Source: Bimastos eiseni
Lineage: Eukaryota > Annelida > Clitellata > Crassiclitellata > Lumbricidae
Assembly (NCBI GenBank): GCA_959347315.1
Contig: OY365808.1
Span: 58,396,861 to 58,460,860, forward strand
DNA length: 64,000 bases
Direction: 5' to 3'
The stretch's first letter is position 1; every line of letters begins with the position of its first letter. The translations under genes were made by a program, and so were the position numbers. A model generated the notes under the pieces. The model was not told the DNA's origin and searched no databases. It saw nothing but the letters and a program-made list of their open reading frames with translations. Shown here one piece after another: positions 12,265-21,955 of this stretch.

Positions 12265-14091
12265 TATTATTATTATTAGTTGTAGTAGTAGTTGTTATTG
12301 TTGTGGTGGCAGTGACTGTAGTAGTGTAGTATTAAATATTAGCAGCAGAGGTGGTTGGTGTAGTAGTATTACTAGTAGGAGTTGGTCTAATAGTGCTACT
12401 AAGATGATTTAATAAGGAGACCTGCAGATGCATAAGGACACATACACAGACATACAAAGACACAGACAATATGTTCATATAGACAAAAAAGAGTTCTGAC
12501 GTCAGTGGGTGCACGTTCATTGTTTTTGAATAGGTACAAGCAGACAAATAGACAGACAGACAGACAGACAGACGAAACACACACAAGCAGGCAGACAAAA
12601 ATCGTTTCTAGTGTGACAAACACCTGTTCATGCGTTTGAAAAACCCGGAATTGCATCTGGTGATGAATTTCCGGCTCTTAATATCAGTTCTTTTGTCAGC
12701 GAAATCAGATCGAGGCAATGATAATGACAAAGACAAAAACAGAAACAGCGAGAGAGAGAGACAGGGACAAAAACAGAGAGATAGAGAGTCGTAGAGAGAC
12801 ATACATGCAATCAGAATCAGAAGTAGTAGGGTACGAAACTAATTGCAGAAAGCCATAATATGATGGAATAGATTCAATAGACTGATCTAATAGATTAACT
12901 GAGTAATAAAGAGTCTTTTAATGATATGACCCCATTGAAGTCATTATCTGTTATCTTTAATATATGTCTACACTTTTTGTGGTCATTGAATGCGTCTCAC
13001 TTTGTTTCAATGCAATGATCTTTATCAATTCTCGAGTTAAGAATCAATTTAGAATTTCTATTTTTCTAATATAATCCACTTGAATTGAATCTTTGTCATT
13101 TCCATTGGTCGTCACCCACCTGAACTCTGTTCCGTCGGCTGGATGTGATAATCCTTCGATTGATGAAGGGTCTACTCGCCAACCCTGCAGGGTTCAAAGG
13201 TCGATCCACATCGGTTGTGACTGGCTCTGGGAGGTAATCGTTTCCGAGGTCCACCCCTGAGTAGAGGGTCCTTGCGATGAGAGCGTAGAGAACACAAGTT
13301 ACGGTCAGAGGCAGAAAGTAGAAGACCAACAGATCCGCCATGTAGTAGACGACGTACTGGTTCCGTGGTAGCTTGAACGTACACCGGTGGATGTTGACCC
13401 CGTGGGCCAGCTGGACTTGGGTCGTGGTGGCCAGCCACATCCAAGGGCCGCAGTAGACGACCCCGAACAGCCACAGACCCCCGATGATCCTCTTGGCTCT
13501 TCTGACGGTGCACAGTGACTGTATCCTCATCGGATGACGTACAGCCACGTATCGTTCAACGGTGAACGCAATCATCGACAGAGAGGAGACGTTGATGGAG
13601 AGGTACTGGGCGAAGACCATCACCGAACACCCGACCGATCCAAAGGCGTATTGATCGACGATCAGGAAGCACTCCACCAAGGTCGGGATCGATGCGAAGG
13701 TCAACAGAACAAGGTCAGCCACCGCTAACGACACCAGATAACAATTGGTCGATGTGTGCATCGTACGTATCTTCAGGACGACGAGGATGACCATCACGTT
13801 TCCCACGAGACCGAAGATGAGTAAGACCCCGATGGAGAGGGAAGCAACAATCCGGAATTCGATTCCGTAGTATTCAGCCTCTTCCAACAAAGACGACGAG
13901 TTACACGTGACCCAAACAGGAAGTGCGTCATCACTTCCGTTTACGTCGGAAGAGGCGAAACGGTCGAGCTGAGGATCATAGGTGCCGATCAGGTGGTTGT
14001 CGGATGCTGGTGATGCTGAGGGAAGCTCAGAAGATGCTGCGGTCGACTGATCTTCCATTAAGTAATTGCAATTGTAATTAGCAACTTCCAT
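7616..14091 (-). CDS. Thyrotropin-releasing hormone receptor-like GPCR (two coding exons, 434 aa)
   Basis: Rhodopsin-family neuropeptide receptor of the plasma membrane. Exons 13120-14091 (residues 1-324) and 7616-7948 (325-434) join in phase 0 at CAG|GTGGGT and CAACAG|GTG. N-glycosylation sequons are at N51 and N64. TM1 is about 81-106 (GN at 97-98) and TM2 117-140 (LAVAD at 122-126). Cys155 and Cys237 are the extracellular disulfide pair. The DRY position is ERY at 179-181, TM5 has Pro261, WLPY of TM6 is at 340-343 and NPILY of TM7 at 377-381. The closest match I recognise is [33 protein letters not shown], the IKMLAVV start of TM6 and YLNSAINP of TM7. The intron just before TM6 is, as I recall, also where vertebrate TRHR is split. 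The start ATG at 14091 was chosen because upstream sequence is not receptor-like. Stop TAG (7616-7618) is followed at once by AATAAA. The C-tail is basic and Leu-rich. Confidence 0.93.
8634..8795 (+). repeat. Dispersed repeat copy A1 (GGGGGTCCGGAGGCAAATG family)
   Basis: About 160 bases matching, in opposite orientation, 19268-19424. Shared blocks include GGGGGGTCCGGAGGCAAATG, CCAATTTCA-GTAG, CTTAAGG-GGGAATAT and GGGGG-TTTGCCTCCA. It encodes nothing recognisable. Probably a non-autonomous mobile element or a piece of a larger one; unclassified. Confidence 0.75.
8792..8903 (+). repeat. 31-bp tandem repeat, about 3.5 copies
   Basis: The unit TAACCTGACCATAATCGACC plus CTCACTGCG repeats three times with few differences, then degrades into ATAACCTGACCCTAACC. 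It directly adjoins repeat copy A1. Confidence 0.85.
9371..9448 (+). repeat. (TGTC)n followed by (TC)n microsatellite
   Basis: Compound simple repeat. Similar (CTGT)n tracts occur at 10279-10319, 12140-12200, 12549-12575 (as CAGA), 16548-16572, 24750-24850, 59761-59840 and 60645-60672. All produce spurious Ser/Leu/Cys-rich frames. Confidence 0.95.
12218..12290 (+). repeat. (AAT)n microsatellite
   Basis: AAT/TAA trinucleotides flanked by TAG/TAGTAG-rich degenerate repeat from about 12060 to 12400. Confidence 0.9.
13120..14091 (-). CDS. TRHR-like receptor, coding exon 1 (N-terminus to intracellular loop 3)
   Basis: 324 codons encode the 80-residue extracellular N-terminus, TM1 to TM5 and most of the third intracellular loop, which has an RRNR basic stretch near its end. 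It ends at a CAG|GTGGGT donor. An open frame continues upstream to 14262, but that stretch has no receptor character and is probably 5' UTR. Confidence 0.93.
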
Positions 14092-17000
14092 AGCGCCTGC
14101 TATAAAACACAAGTCATCGTTAGATGACGCTCCTAAACCGATCCGTAATGAGGCCGATATCGAGAAGATCAGTCTGTATGTTGAGATCAGGGATATACAC
14201 AGCTGTCGATTTAGTTCGTAGTTCGTTGGGATAGAAAAGAACTGAACTGAAACGATAAGCATCTGTCAGGCTATATGCAGAGGCGTTATATAAATCGAAT
14301 GGATTTAGCAAATAATCCTTTGTTTGTTAACTGGTTTGGCTGACCGTCTCCCACACAACGCACACAATGGAAAGGAAACAAAGGCAGACAAAGACAAAGC
14401 TACGCTAGATATAGACGATAGAACTTAGTAGTACATTACATAATATATGAGTAATGCTTTACATCACTTGCACAAACTTTAGGAAGAGCAAATTGACCGA
14501 AAGACAGATGGGATCGTTTATTCGTACCCGTCGTCACCATCCTATTATGACGAGGGATTTCTTTCGACCACTAAGATGTCTCATGCTTTCTGATTATATC
14601 TGCAATGTCACATACCACTCTTCAATTCCGTTGCAAGCATTTAAATAGAATGACGCAGTGTATAGAAGTCGTTCTGTGTCCATCGGGCTCTGGATGTTCC
14701 AGTCCCAAGCGTTTACAAAGAAAGAGGGCAACGCCAATCATCTTGTTATGATACGATGTCGTTAAAAGCAGCCTACTCCCATATTAATTAAGGACTCACG
14801 GGGCCCTAGTCGTCTTAACTTCTCAGTTCTCAGTTCGTATTCGTAAATACAAGATTATTATTTCAAGCACCACTCGAAAGCTAAGCACAGGGCACCAGCT
14901 CATTCAGGAGCGCTGCGTCGCGTCAGAGTGATTTGTCAAAGATAGAGGCAGACAGAAATAGAATCAGACGGAATCAAAGAGAAACCCTGTAGTGTGCTAT
15001 TATGAAGAATCAGTGCAGTACGTCTGACGTGAACTTCGATTGAGTGTAGGCTCCTATAATTCCGAGCGTTGATCAGAAAGTGTATTATTCCGAAATCACC
15101 GTATATATAATTATATAAATTTGTGGCAAATTAGTGCTGTCTACCATAAGTTTATAGAATAAGTTAATGGTCTCTGGCTTCAGTGACCGATAATTAATCA
15201 CCGCATCTCAGTTGAGCGAATGATGATTTTGACGTTATCCAACAAACCGTGCTAATGTCGCAATTCGATGAAAGTCCGAATGCAAAGAAACATTAACTGC
15301 GACGTGGAATTTGACCTTTTTAGGTCTCGGGTTAAACAAGCGGAAAATTGGACGAATTTTGTGTCCGATTTGGTTAATTCTGAAGCGTTTTCATCTGGAA
15401 ACAGGAGATGAAACTAGACATGACACAGTGATTGGAAAGAGGTAATACAGAGGTAAAACCCACGGTTAATGCGTCAGAACAGGTAATAGTACCATGTGGA
15501 AGGTAGCAAAGTCTGCGATTTAGAGCTACCGCGAGCATGGAAAAACAACGCGGTGATTACCGCGGTATCGGTTAAGACTATTCACTCGTGTATTCAACTA
15601 CAGATTAAGCTAAACCAAGTCTGTGCACAATGTTAAGGCATTGCGCTACATGATTGAAGTCATTGAATGTTCGACTTATTTTGACTTCGGTCGAGTATTC
15701 TGTTTATTTAATTATTTAAGGTTTAAACAGAATGGCCCAATTACACACATGAGCAGTAGGCCTATCCTCTCGCTCTCATGCATCTTTGGAATGGGAATGT
15801 TGCCGGGGTTGGAGTGGGAACGAACGTTGTGGGAAGGGGTGACGACAGACCCACGGACATGGGATTGGGATGAAAACAAGTCTTCGTGTCGCTCTATAAT
15901 GGAAACCCCTTTGAGAAGCAATTGGACAATTTGCATCCTCCGTTTCCACCATTTCGCCCTGATTTATCTGCATCTGTCCATCAATATCTTCGGTGTAGTC
16001 TGCTTATGTCTGCGTCTGTCTCTTAGTCCATGGGATTATCAGTATGTATGTGAGTGTGTGTCATTCAGTCTCTACGGCGATAGCGCTAATTACAAACTGG
16101 TAATTAATTAAAAGAACTATACCGTACATTATACCTCAAACGCTGTTGACGAAAGTTCTCTTAATAAAAACGCTTAGTCAAAGCATCGCATAAATCCGGT
16201 CGATGTCTAATCGCTCTATCTCTATCGTTGACTGTCGTTGTTGTTGTTGCTGCTGCTGCTGCTGATGCTGGTGGTCTTGTGGTCATCCTCCGTCTCTCCT
16301 CCTCTCTCCACCCGTCCACGAGATGCTCCATGCGAGTGCATCCACAGTCGTCGTCTTAGACGGAAGAATTGAACGATGAATTCATTCGATGATTCAATTC
16401 TCTCTGGCTATAATTAATCTGCCGTCGATTAATTATGAAGAGATCCCTTTGTTAAGACATCAGTCGATCAATTGGTGTATGTGAGGGAGAGATAGACGCA
16501 GCGACAGACAGAGTTATGCAGACAGAGGCAGGCTGACGGAGACAGAAGTAGACAGACAGACAGACAGACAGAGGGAGTCTGACAGACAAGGCAGACACGT
16601 GCAGCAAATGAAAGGCAAAGACAAACAGGAAGAGATTGGAAGAAAAACATTCGGAAGACATTAACACAATGGAATGATTTCATGTGACATATATAATGTA
16701 GAAACCTCATTAACCGTCTAGTTAACACTGACCTCAATCATTACGACCTTTGACCTTTGCCTTCGTATTGTAGGAACATATTCAATATGTGCTAAATGTG
16801 CCACTTGTTCGCTCAATCGGGAACCTAAGAATGTGTAACTACGTCACGTATATATCTCTGGATATACGGTGCCTATCTAAGAATCACTTGACGCCCTCGG
16901 AAGCCGCTTATGGATTCCAAAAACCATTCATTCATTAGAGCTGCTAACAAATTCTGACCTCATATTCAACTCTAACCCCGCGGTCAAGGGTCATTCTTAG

Positions 17001-17441
17001 GTCTAAGTGATGACGTCATATCGTGGTATGAATCTGTCGTTGCAGCCAAGACTCTATTTGTTTGTCGATATTTAGCTGTCAACGATATCTGAACTATGGA
17101 TATTCCACAAAATGACCTGTTGACCTACCTAATAACCCTGCTCCCATGTTGAGCTCTAACCCTCTATTGCTAATATTTCCTCTTAATGAAAACCTTCGAA
17201 CGTCGTCCATAGCCATCTAATCTAATGTCCTAGCAAATGCTCTGCCTGAAATCTATCCTAAATAAAAACACAAAACACAAAATAGAAATTTTCACCATCA
17301 TATTTATCAAAATCACCAAGATTCCAGTTATTCCCTCACACCGCCACCACCTATCGAGACCGTTCTTCGCTTTCATCGTTTGTTCGAGTTCCATTTATGC
17401 TCCGTCGTCTCCCCAAGTCCTCCTCTTCTTCGATCTCCTAC
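14092..17441. other. Intergenic sequence between the TRHR-like gene and the basic-protein cluster
   Basis: Holds the probable 5' UTR and promoter of the TRHR-like gene, SINE-like fragments at about 14280-14300 and 14694-14770, a fragment of the AGCGCTGCG repeat family at about 14872-14930, a (CAGA)n tract near 16550 and a DR1-like motif at 16744-16756. Open frames at 15623-16111 have no domain character. The 3' UTR of the first basic-protein gene probably enters from the right near 17300. Confidence 0.5.
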
Positions 17442-18032
17442 TCATGTATAGACAAAGACGAAGCATCGCCTTCGTCGCTTCCTCCTTAACGGGTACCTCT
17501 TCTTCGACCGCCTTCGTCCGCCGCTTTGTCCTCGTCGATCCCTTCCTCTGCTCCTTCTCGAGCGAGACGACCCACGCCCTCCTCCTCGGCTGACCTTGCG
17601 GCTGCGCGACCGACCAGACGCCGCACGGCTAGATGACCGACGTCGACTGCGGCTTCTGTCCCTCGCCACCGTGTCCATCTGAAAGACGACGACAACGAAC
17701 AACTCCGATGAGTACCGAAGATTAACGGAAAACGCCGATGATTACCGCTTCATAATGAACTTAAAATAATTTAATGAGTTTAAATTATTTGTATTAGTAT
17801 GGTCTTTGGTATATGCAGTTAGGGCGGACGGAGAACTAGCGGAATGGTTTAAGATGCGATAAAATGGTCTTTAGATGCGATGTTCTAGCGTGTATAATAG
17901 GGTCTATGTGCGCAAACATGCGGCGCGGGTTTGAGATCCTAAAGAGGCGCTAGATAATTCCTATTATCATCTGCCTATTCTGCGTCTTCTGCTACTTCTC
18001 ACCTGATCTTCTTCTTGGTTGTCCGGATCCAT
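17442..18032 (-). CDS. Arginine-rich basic protein 1, protamine-like, two exons (88 aa)
   Basis: Likely a sperm nuclear basic protein that packs DNA. Exon 1 (18003-18032) encodes MDPDNQEEDQ and ends at CAG|GTGAGA. Exon 2 (17442-17678) follows the acceptor CTTTCAG in phase 0 and encodes 78 residues, of which I count 29 Arg. The acidic N-terminus is followed by RSRSRRRSSSR, further SRSR runs, then RRKRRRRCFVFVYT at the C-terminus, with a Cys followed by an aromatic residue. No RRM or other folded domain is present, which argues against an SR splicing factor. Four paralogues follow upstream on the same strand. The promoter has CCAAT, CRE and a TATA-like element (own entry). Gene structure is well supported; the protamine role is an inference from composition, clustering and promoter. 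Confidence 0.7.
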
Positions 18033-18098
18033 GATGTCTTCTCGTTCTCCAGTCTCCGGACTCCGAAGGACTGGACCGTTGGACCCCAGAGGGCGCTC

Positions 18099-18165
18099 CT
18101 TTTACCGATTCAACCGACCCATCCCACGCTCCCATTGGTCAACGCTCCATCCCTCTATGACGTCA
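18099..18165 (-). promoter_or_regulatory. Promoter of basic-protein gene 1: CRE, CCAAT, TATA-like
   Basis: Reading the minus strand there is a perfect palindromic CRE TGACGTCA (18158-18165), then CCAAT (plus-strand ATTGG at 18134-18138), then a TATA-like GGTAAAAG (18099-18106), and the ATG about 67 bases further. The order and spacing recur in the paralogues. Confidence 0.6.
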
Positions 18166-19267
18166 GGGTTGCATATTGTCCTTCGCTTAGCAGCGCCTTT
18201 CCTAATTATTTCCTGATGATATGTTCTAGTTTTTTTTCGAAACCATTTAATTATAAAGTTCTTAATGGAATTCATTGAATAAAAGAAATGAATGTCATTA
18301 GTAGAGATGAACAAATCCAGATACGCAGATATGCAGACAAAGGTTATACGTCGGCGCTATATAAATCTCGATGCCATGCTTCGCCTAAGTCATTTATATT
18401 TCTCTTTCGGAAATATTTCTTACTTCGTTCCACACAATCAGTTTAATATGAGACCTGCATCGTTAAGTAAAGACATCCTTATAACAAGATCTAGTGGCGT
18501 TATATAAATCTAACGAATTCGTGAATGGTTGGCTTTGAACTGTCTTTTTCCCAATCGTTTAAAATTTAAGGTTCATAAATTACTTTCGAATTCATTTAAT
18601 CGATGTAGGTCAACCGCTTCTGTGTGACGAGGAGATCTTGTGTAAACCATTCAATCAAAGTTTGAATTATAGTTAAATTTACAGATTCATATAGCGCGCT
18701 ATCTTCAAAACCTCATCGTCGGCAATCCAGATCTGATACAAGACTGTGGTCAAATGTTTGAACCAAGGGAGAGAAAGCTGTTCGCTGCGAATTGTTGAAA
18801 TCAATTTGCTTCACACAATCTGTCTCTTTCAGAGTCTGTCAGACAGACAGACTGTTCTGTTTGTATGCCGCTCTCTCTATCTCTGTCTCCCTGTGACGTC
18901 AGAAGACTGATTTTTAGATAAATGCTAAAAATGACAGTTCTCTGACGTCAGAGAGGACTTGGTGTTGCTTCTGTAAAACCGTCGTCATGACAATCGATAT
19001 TGATCACGTATACTTGTCCCGATTCTTATGAATAGCAGGTATTAGGCCTATTATTATCATTCTCACTGTTGTTGTTGTTGTTGTTGCTATTATATCATTT
19101 AATAACTTCTATAGCGCCATTGAGGCAAGATCCATCGTTGCTCTGTGTGTTGTGCGTCATCCGTGTTTGAGATTGAGCGTTCTATTCGGTGACACCCGTC
19201 GTTTGTAATCCATCGATTGTGAGTTCGAGTGAAATTATTCGGAATGATGATTCTTGATGAGATTCAT

Positions 19268-19424
19268 GGGTGACAATACCCCCTGAGTAATGGAGGCAAA
19301 GCCCCCGGTCCCAAGGGGATGGAAAGCAAAATATTCCCCCTACCCTTAAGACTAGAAAAGTATCCCCCCTACATGAAATTGGGGACATTTGCCTCCGGAC
19401 CCCCCTATCTGGACGCCTCTTATG
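19268..19424 (-). repeat. Dispersed repeat copy A2
   Basis: Inverted relative to copy A1 at 8634-8795. Both share CCTCCGGACCCCCC, a GGAGGCAAA-CCCCCGG block and ATATTCCCCC-CCCTTAAG, with length differences between blocks. Confidence 0.75.
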
Positions 19425-19871
19425 AGGTTTGCTTATGAAAGGAAGTCAGACGAACAGGACAAGTCCCGTAGTGACTTTGTATTTCTTGGCCTCAGCATAG
19501 GATACGGGTTGAGCAGACATCTTGAAATGTTTGCTCTGGTGGGAGGGAGGGGCGTGAACCTTCGAACTCTCGGTTAAGTATCCATGAAACACTAAATCAT
19601 ATATCGCATCTCTGGATGACTGTAATAAACTGGATGGTTAATGACATGATTGTGAATGACTTTGACCCACTGACCCCACCGAGGCACAGACTCAACTGAC
19701 CCAACTAATCCAGCTAACTCTAAGTGATCTTTATTGACCCACTGACCTCACTGACCCCTGACTCTAATTGATCCACTGACCCCCACAAAAGCTGCGTCAG
19801 AGTGACCATTGACCAGCCATGACACCTGCGCCAGGCCTATATCACATCAATTCCGCATTAATATTATGCTC

Positions 19872-19943
19872 GGGCCCCACCCCTGGGCCCCACCCCTGGG
19901 CCCCACCCCTGGGCCCCACCCCTGGGCCCCACCCCTGGGCCCT
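19872..19943 (+). repeat. 13-bp GC-rich tandem repeat
   Basis: GGGCCCCACCCCT repeated about 5.5 times with almost no divergence, in otherwise AT-rich DNA. It gives Pro-rich spurious frames. Confidence 0.95.
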
Positions 19944-20598
19944 AGCCCCTGCCCCTGCCCCAAGAAGTCAATGGCCCTTGGTCCTGGACACAGGGTTGCC
20001 AACAAGTCTGAGCATTATTAATCCTTAGTCATTGAGCACTGATTACCCTTGCTATAGATTATAAATCATTCTGTTTTATCACTTAGCTTACCTAACTCAA
20101 GGAGCTTTTAAATCAGCCCACATATAAAATATCTGTCGTTTCTCCTACTAATCGTTTAATTAGATTTTGTAATTACAATGCTGATCATCGCCTCATTGGC
20201 TGACACTTATATAGCGCCAAGCTCCCCGCTAGTACAGACCAGCAACTACCCTGAGAAAGTAGTATTTAAGCTAGTGCAGAGCTTCAGTCCAGCGAAGATG
20301 GTTAGAGCACAAGCCACAATAGACTGAAGGGAACATCTTCCTGGATTCAGCCATTCGATCGCTAGTCTTTGCTAAATTAGCATCATAAGATTACACCAGT
20401 AGCAGATCATCTGTCACTGACGTCATCCTGCTGCGATCACCTAGCGCCTAGTAAATACCGTGCAGTTTCTTGTTTAGTTAGTAACCGCATAATTGTATAT
20501 GTCTGGCCTTGTACTCATTAAACTTTATTCAATCGCTCACATGATGAGTTCTATTCTCCGCATCTATGAACTTATATAGCTTCTGTAGATACTCACAC

Positions 20599-20649
20599 GA
20601 GGCCTAGGTTACGCTGCCTGCCAACGGCAGCGGAACCTAGTCGGGCCTC
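20599..20649. other. Strong stem-loop
   Basis: Left arm GAGGCC-TAGGTTACGCTGCC and right arm GGCAGCGGAACCTA-GGCCTC pair over about 20 bases, with one mismatch and a four-base bulge, around a TGCCAAC loop. Function unknown. It lies in sequence with a TATTTAAG box at about 20270 and an ATTAAACTTTATTC stretch at about 20517, so it may be part of an old LTR-like element. Confidence 0.5.
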
Positions 20650-20969
20650 AGTACCGAAGGAGACTCTACAGCTTCTAACTAATGACTTACTTTTAGAAAA
20701 AGAACACTCAGTCTGAATCTCCAGTTACACTTTACTTTATTAACATCTCTCATCCTTCAACGTTCCTTCACAACTGCCGCATTTTTTTTATTAATTACTC
20801 AATTAATTAAAACATCTTCATTATTGCTTTTATTTAAGTATGCCGTGCCGCAATTGGAGCGAGGAGGCAGCCCAGAGGAGGAGAATGAGGATGAGCTAGT
20901 GGTCGCCATTTCTAGAACGTTCTTCTAAGTCCTTTCGGTTGGATGACGTAGTGCATCTGGTGGTGTTGA

Positions 20970-21534
20970 TCAGAGGGACACCCAGCACCTTCTCCTTGTC
21001 CTTCGTCGCCTTCGACCTCGCGTGCTTCGACGGCGCCTGCGTCGTGACCCTCGCCGACCCGAACGATGGCGCCGGCGTCTCCTTGATCTTGACCCGGCGG
21101 GAGCTGACCTTCGTCGGCTCCTCGACCTTGATGCCCGAGGGGGATCGATCGCCAGAGACCCATCGACCGGATCGAGACTCTGATGAGGAGACAAAACGGA
21201 AAGATTGGTGAATGCGATGATACCCTCATAACCTAAGATGATTTCATGCAAATGCTGCTTTTAATGCATGCTACATTACAGAAATGCCTTGGACCTTATT
21301 ATACCAAAGAAATATTAACGATTAAAACGTAAATTTATTTATTAGAATAATCTAATGAAATGAACGTCTATGAATCGATAGTTAAATGAGCAAGATCTGG
21401 ACTTCTATAGCGCCACAATGAACGTTTGATTGATTGATCTGAAAGGCTTCTACGCCAGAGGAGGAGTGTAGGCTTCCTATCTATGTAGAAAGTGAGAGAG
21501 AGAGAGACCAAATACTTACATCATCGTCGTCCAT
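20970..21534 (-). CDS. Arginine-rich basic protein 2, protamine-like, two exons (74 aa)
   Basis: Probable sperm nuclear basic protein. Exon 1 (21520-21534) encodes only MDDDD and ends at a perfect donor GAT|GTAAGT. Exon 2 (20970-21179) follows CTCATCAG in phase 0. It starts SLDPVDGSLAIDPPRAS, then RSRSRRRSAPAG, long Arg runs, and ends TRRRCWVSL. By my count it has 30 Arg and no Lys in 69 residues of exon 2, the most protamine-like of the five. The stop is TGA. AATAAA lies 229 bases past the stop (plus-strand TTTATT 20736-20741). Strongly GC-rich coding sequence stands out from the AT-rich surroundings. CCAAT and TATA boxes and an X-box/CRE overlap lie upstream (own entry). Confidence 0.72.
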
Positions 21535-21612
21535 GGCAGCAGATGTTATGACGTAGTTGTTCGTTGACGTCGTCGTCCTCCTCTCCTCTGTTGACCTTCA
21601 CCTCTCCACCTT

Positions 21613-21696
21613 CTTATATGACCTCCATTGACCTCTCATTGGTCGACAGTCATTTACATCAGCCTTTGTCGTGAGAGTCTAACCTTAGCAACGTCA
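21613..21696 (-). promoter_or_regulatory. Promoter of basic-protein gene 2: X-box/CRE-like, CCAAT, TATA
   Basis: Minus strand order: TGACGTTGCTAAGGTTA (about 21680-21696), which overlaps a CRE half-site and an RFX X-box-like sequence; CCAAT (plus ATTGG 21638-21642); and CATATAAG (21613-21620). The ATG lies 79 bases past the TATA. Confidence 0.55.
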
Positions 21697-21834
21697 TCGG
21701 TTTCCTTAGAAATGCAATTTTATAATCATTGTTGTTGTTCTTCTTCTTCTTTCATTGTATAATTCACATCATTATTATTGTTGTTGTCATTGTTTTTGCC
21801 ATTATCATAATAATTGATGTTATTAGTATTATTG

Positions 21835-21838
21835 CTGC

Positions 21839-21895
<57 letters not shown>
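21835..21895 (+). repeat. (ATT)n microsatellite
   Basis: Pure trinucleotide run that directly precedes the 3' end of the reverse-transcriptase remnant at 21956-23517. This is compatible with a microsatellite-like tail or target for that element. Confidence 0.9.
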
Positions 21896-21955
21896 CCATG
21901 TCCAACTGTTTCAGTGCAGTTATTATTATGAAATTACTATTATTTCAAGTGAAAA

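Larger units (their letters stand above)
7949..13119 (-). other. TRHR-like intron (5.2 kb), repeat-rich
   Basis: Contains no second gene that I can support. It holds a dispersed repeat copy (8634-8795), a 31-bp tandem repeat (8792-8903), (TGTC)n-(TC)n at 9371-9448, (TGTC)n at 10279-10319, GGGAGA and TA/GA simple repeats at 10610-10930, a GCGCC-core SINE-like fragment near 11250-11320, and (AAT)n at 12218-12275. Confidence 0.7.

Noticed and set aside
15623..16111. 162-residue plus-strand frame
   Set aside because: No domain, signal peptide or splice support; the last third is a CTGT-type simple repeat translation.
20208..20660. Solo LTR
   Set aside because: TATA-like and polyadenylation-like signals and a hairpin exist, but I could not define TG/CA ends or a target-site duplication.
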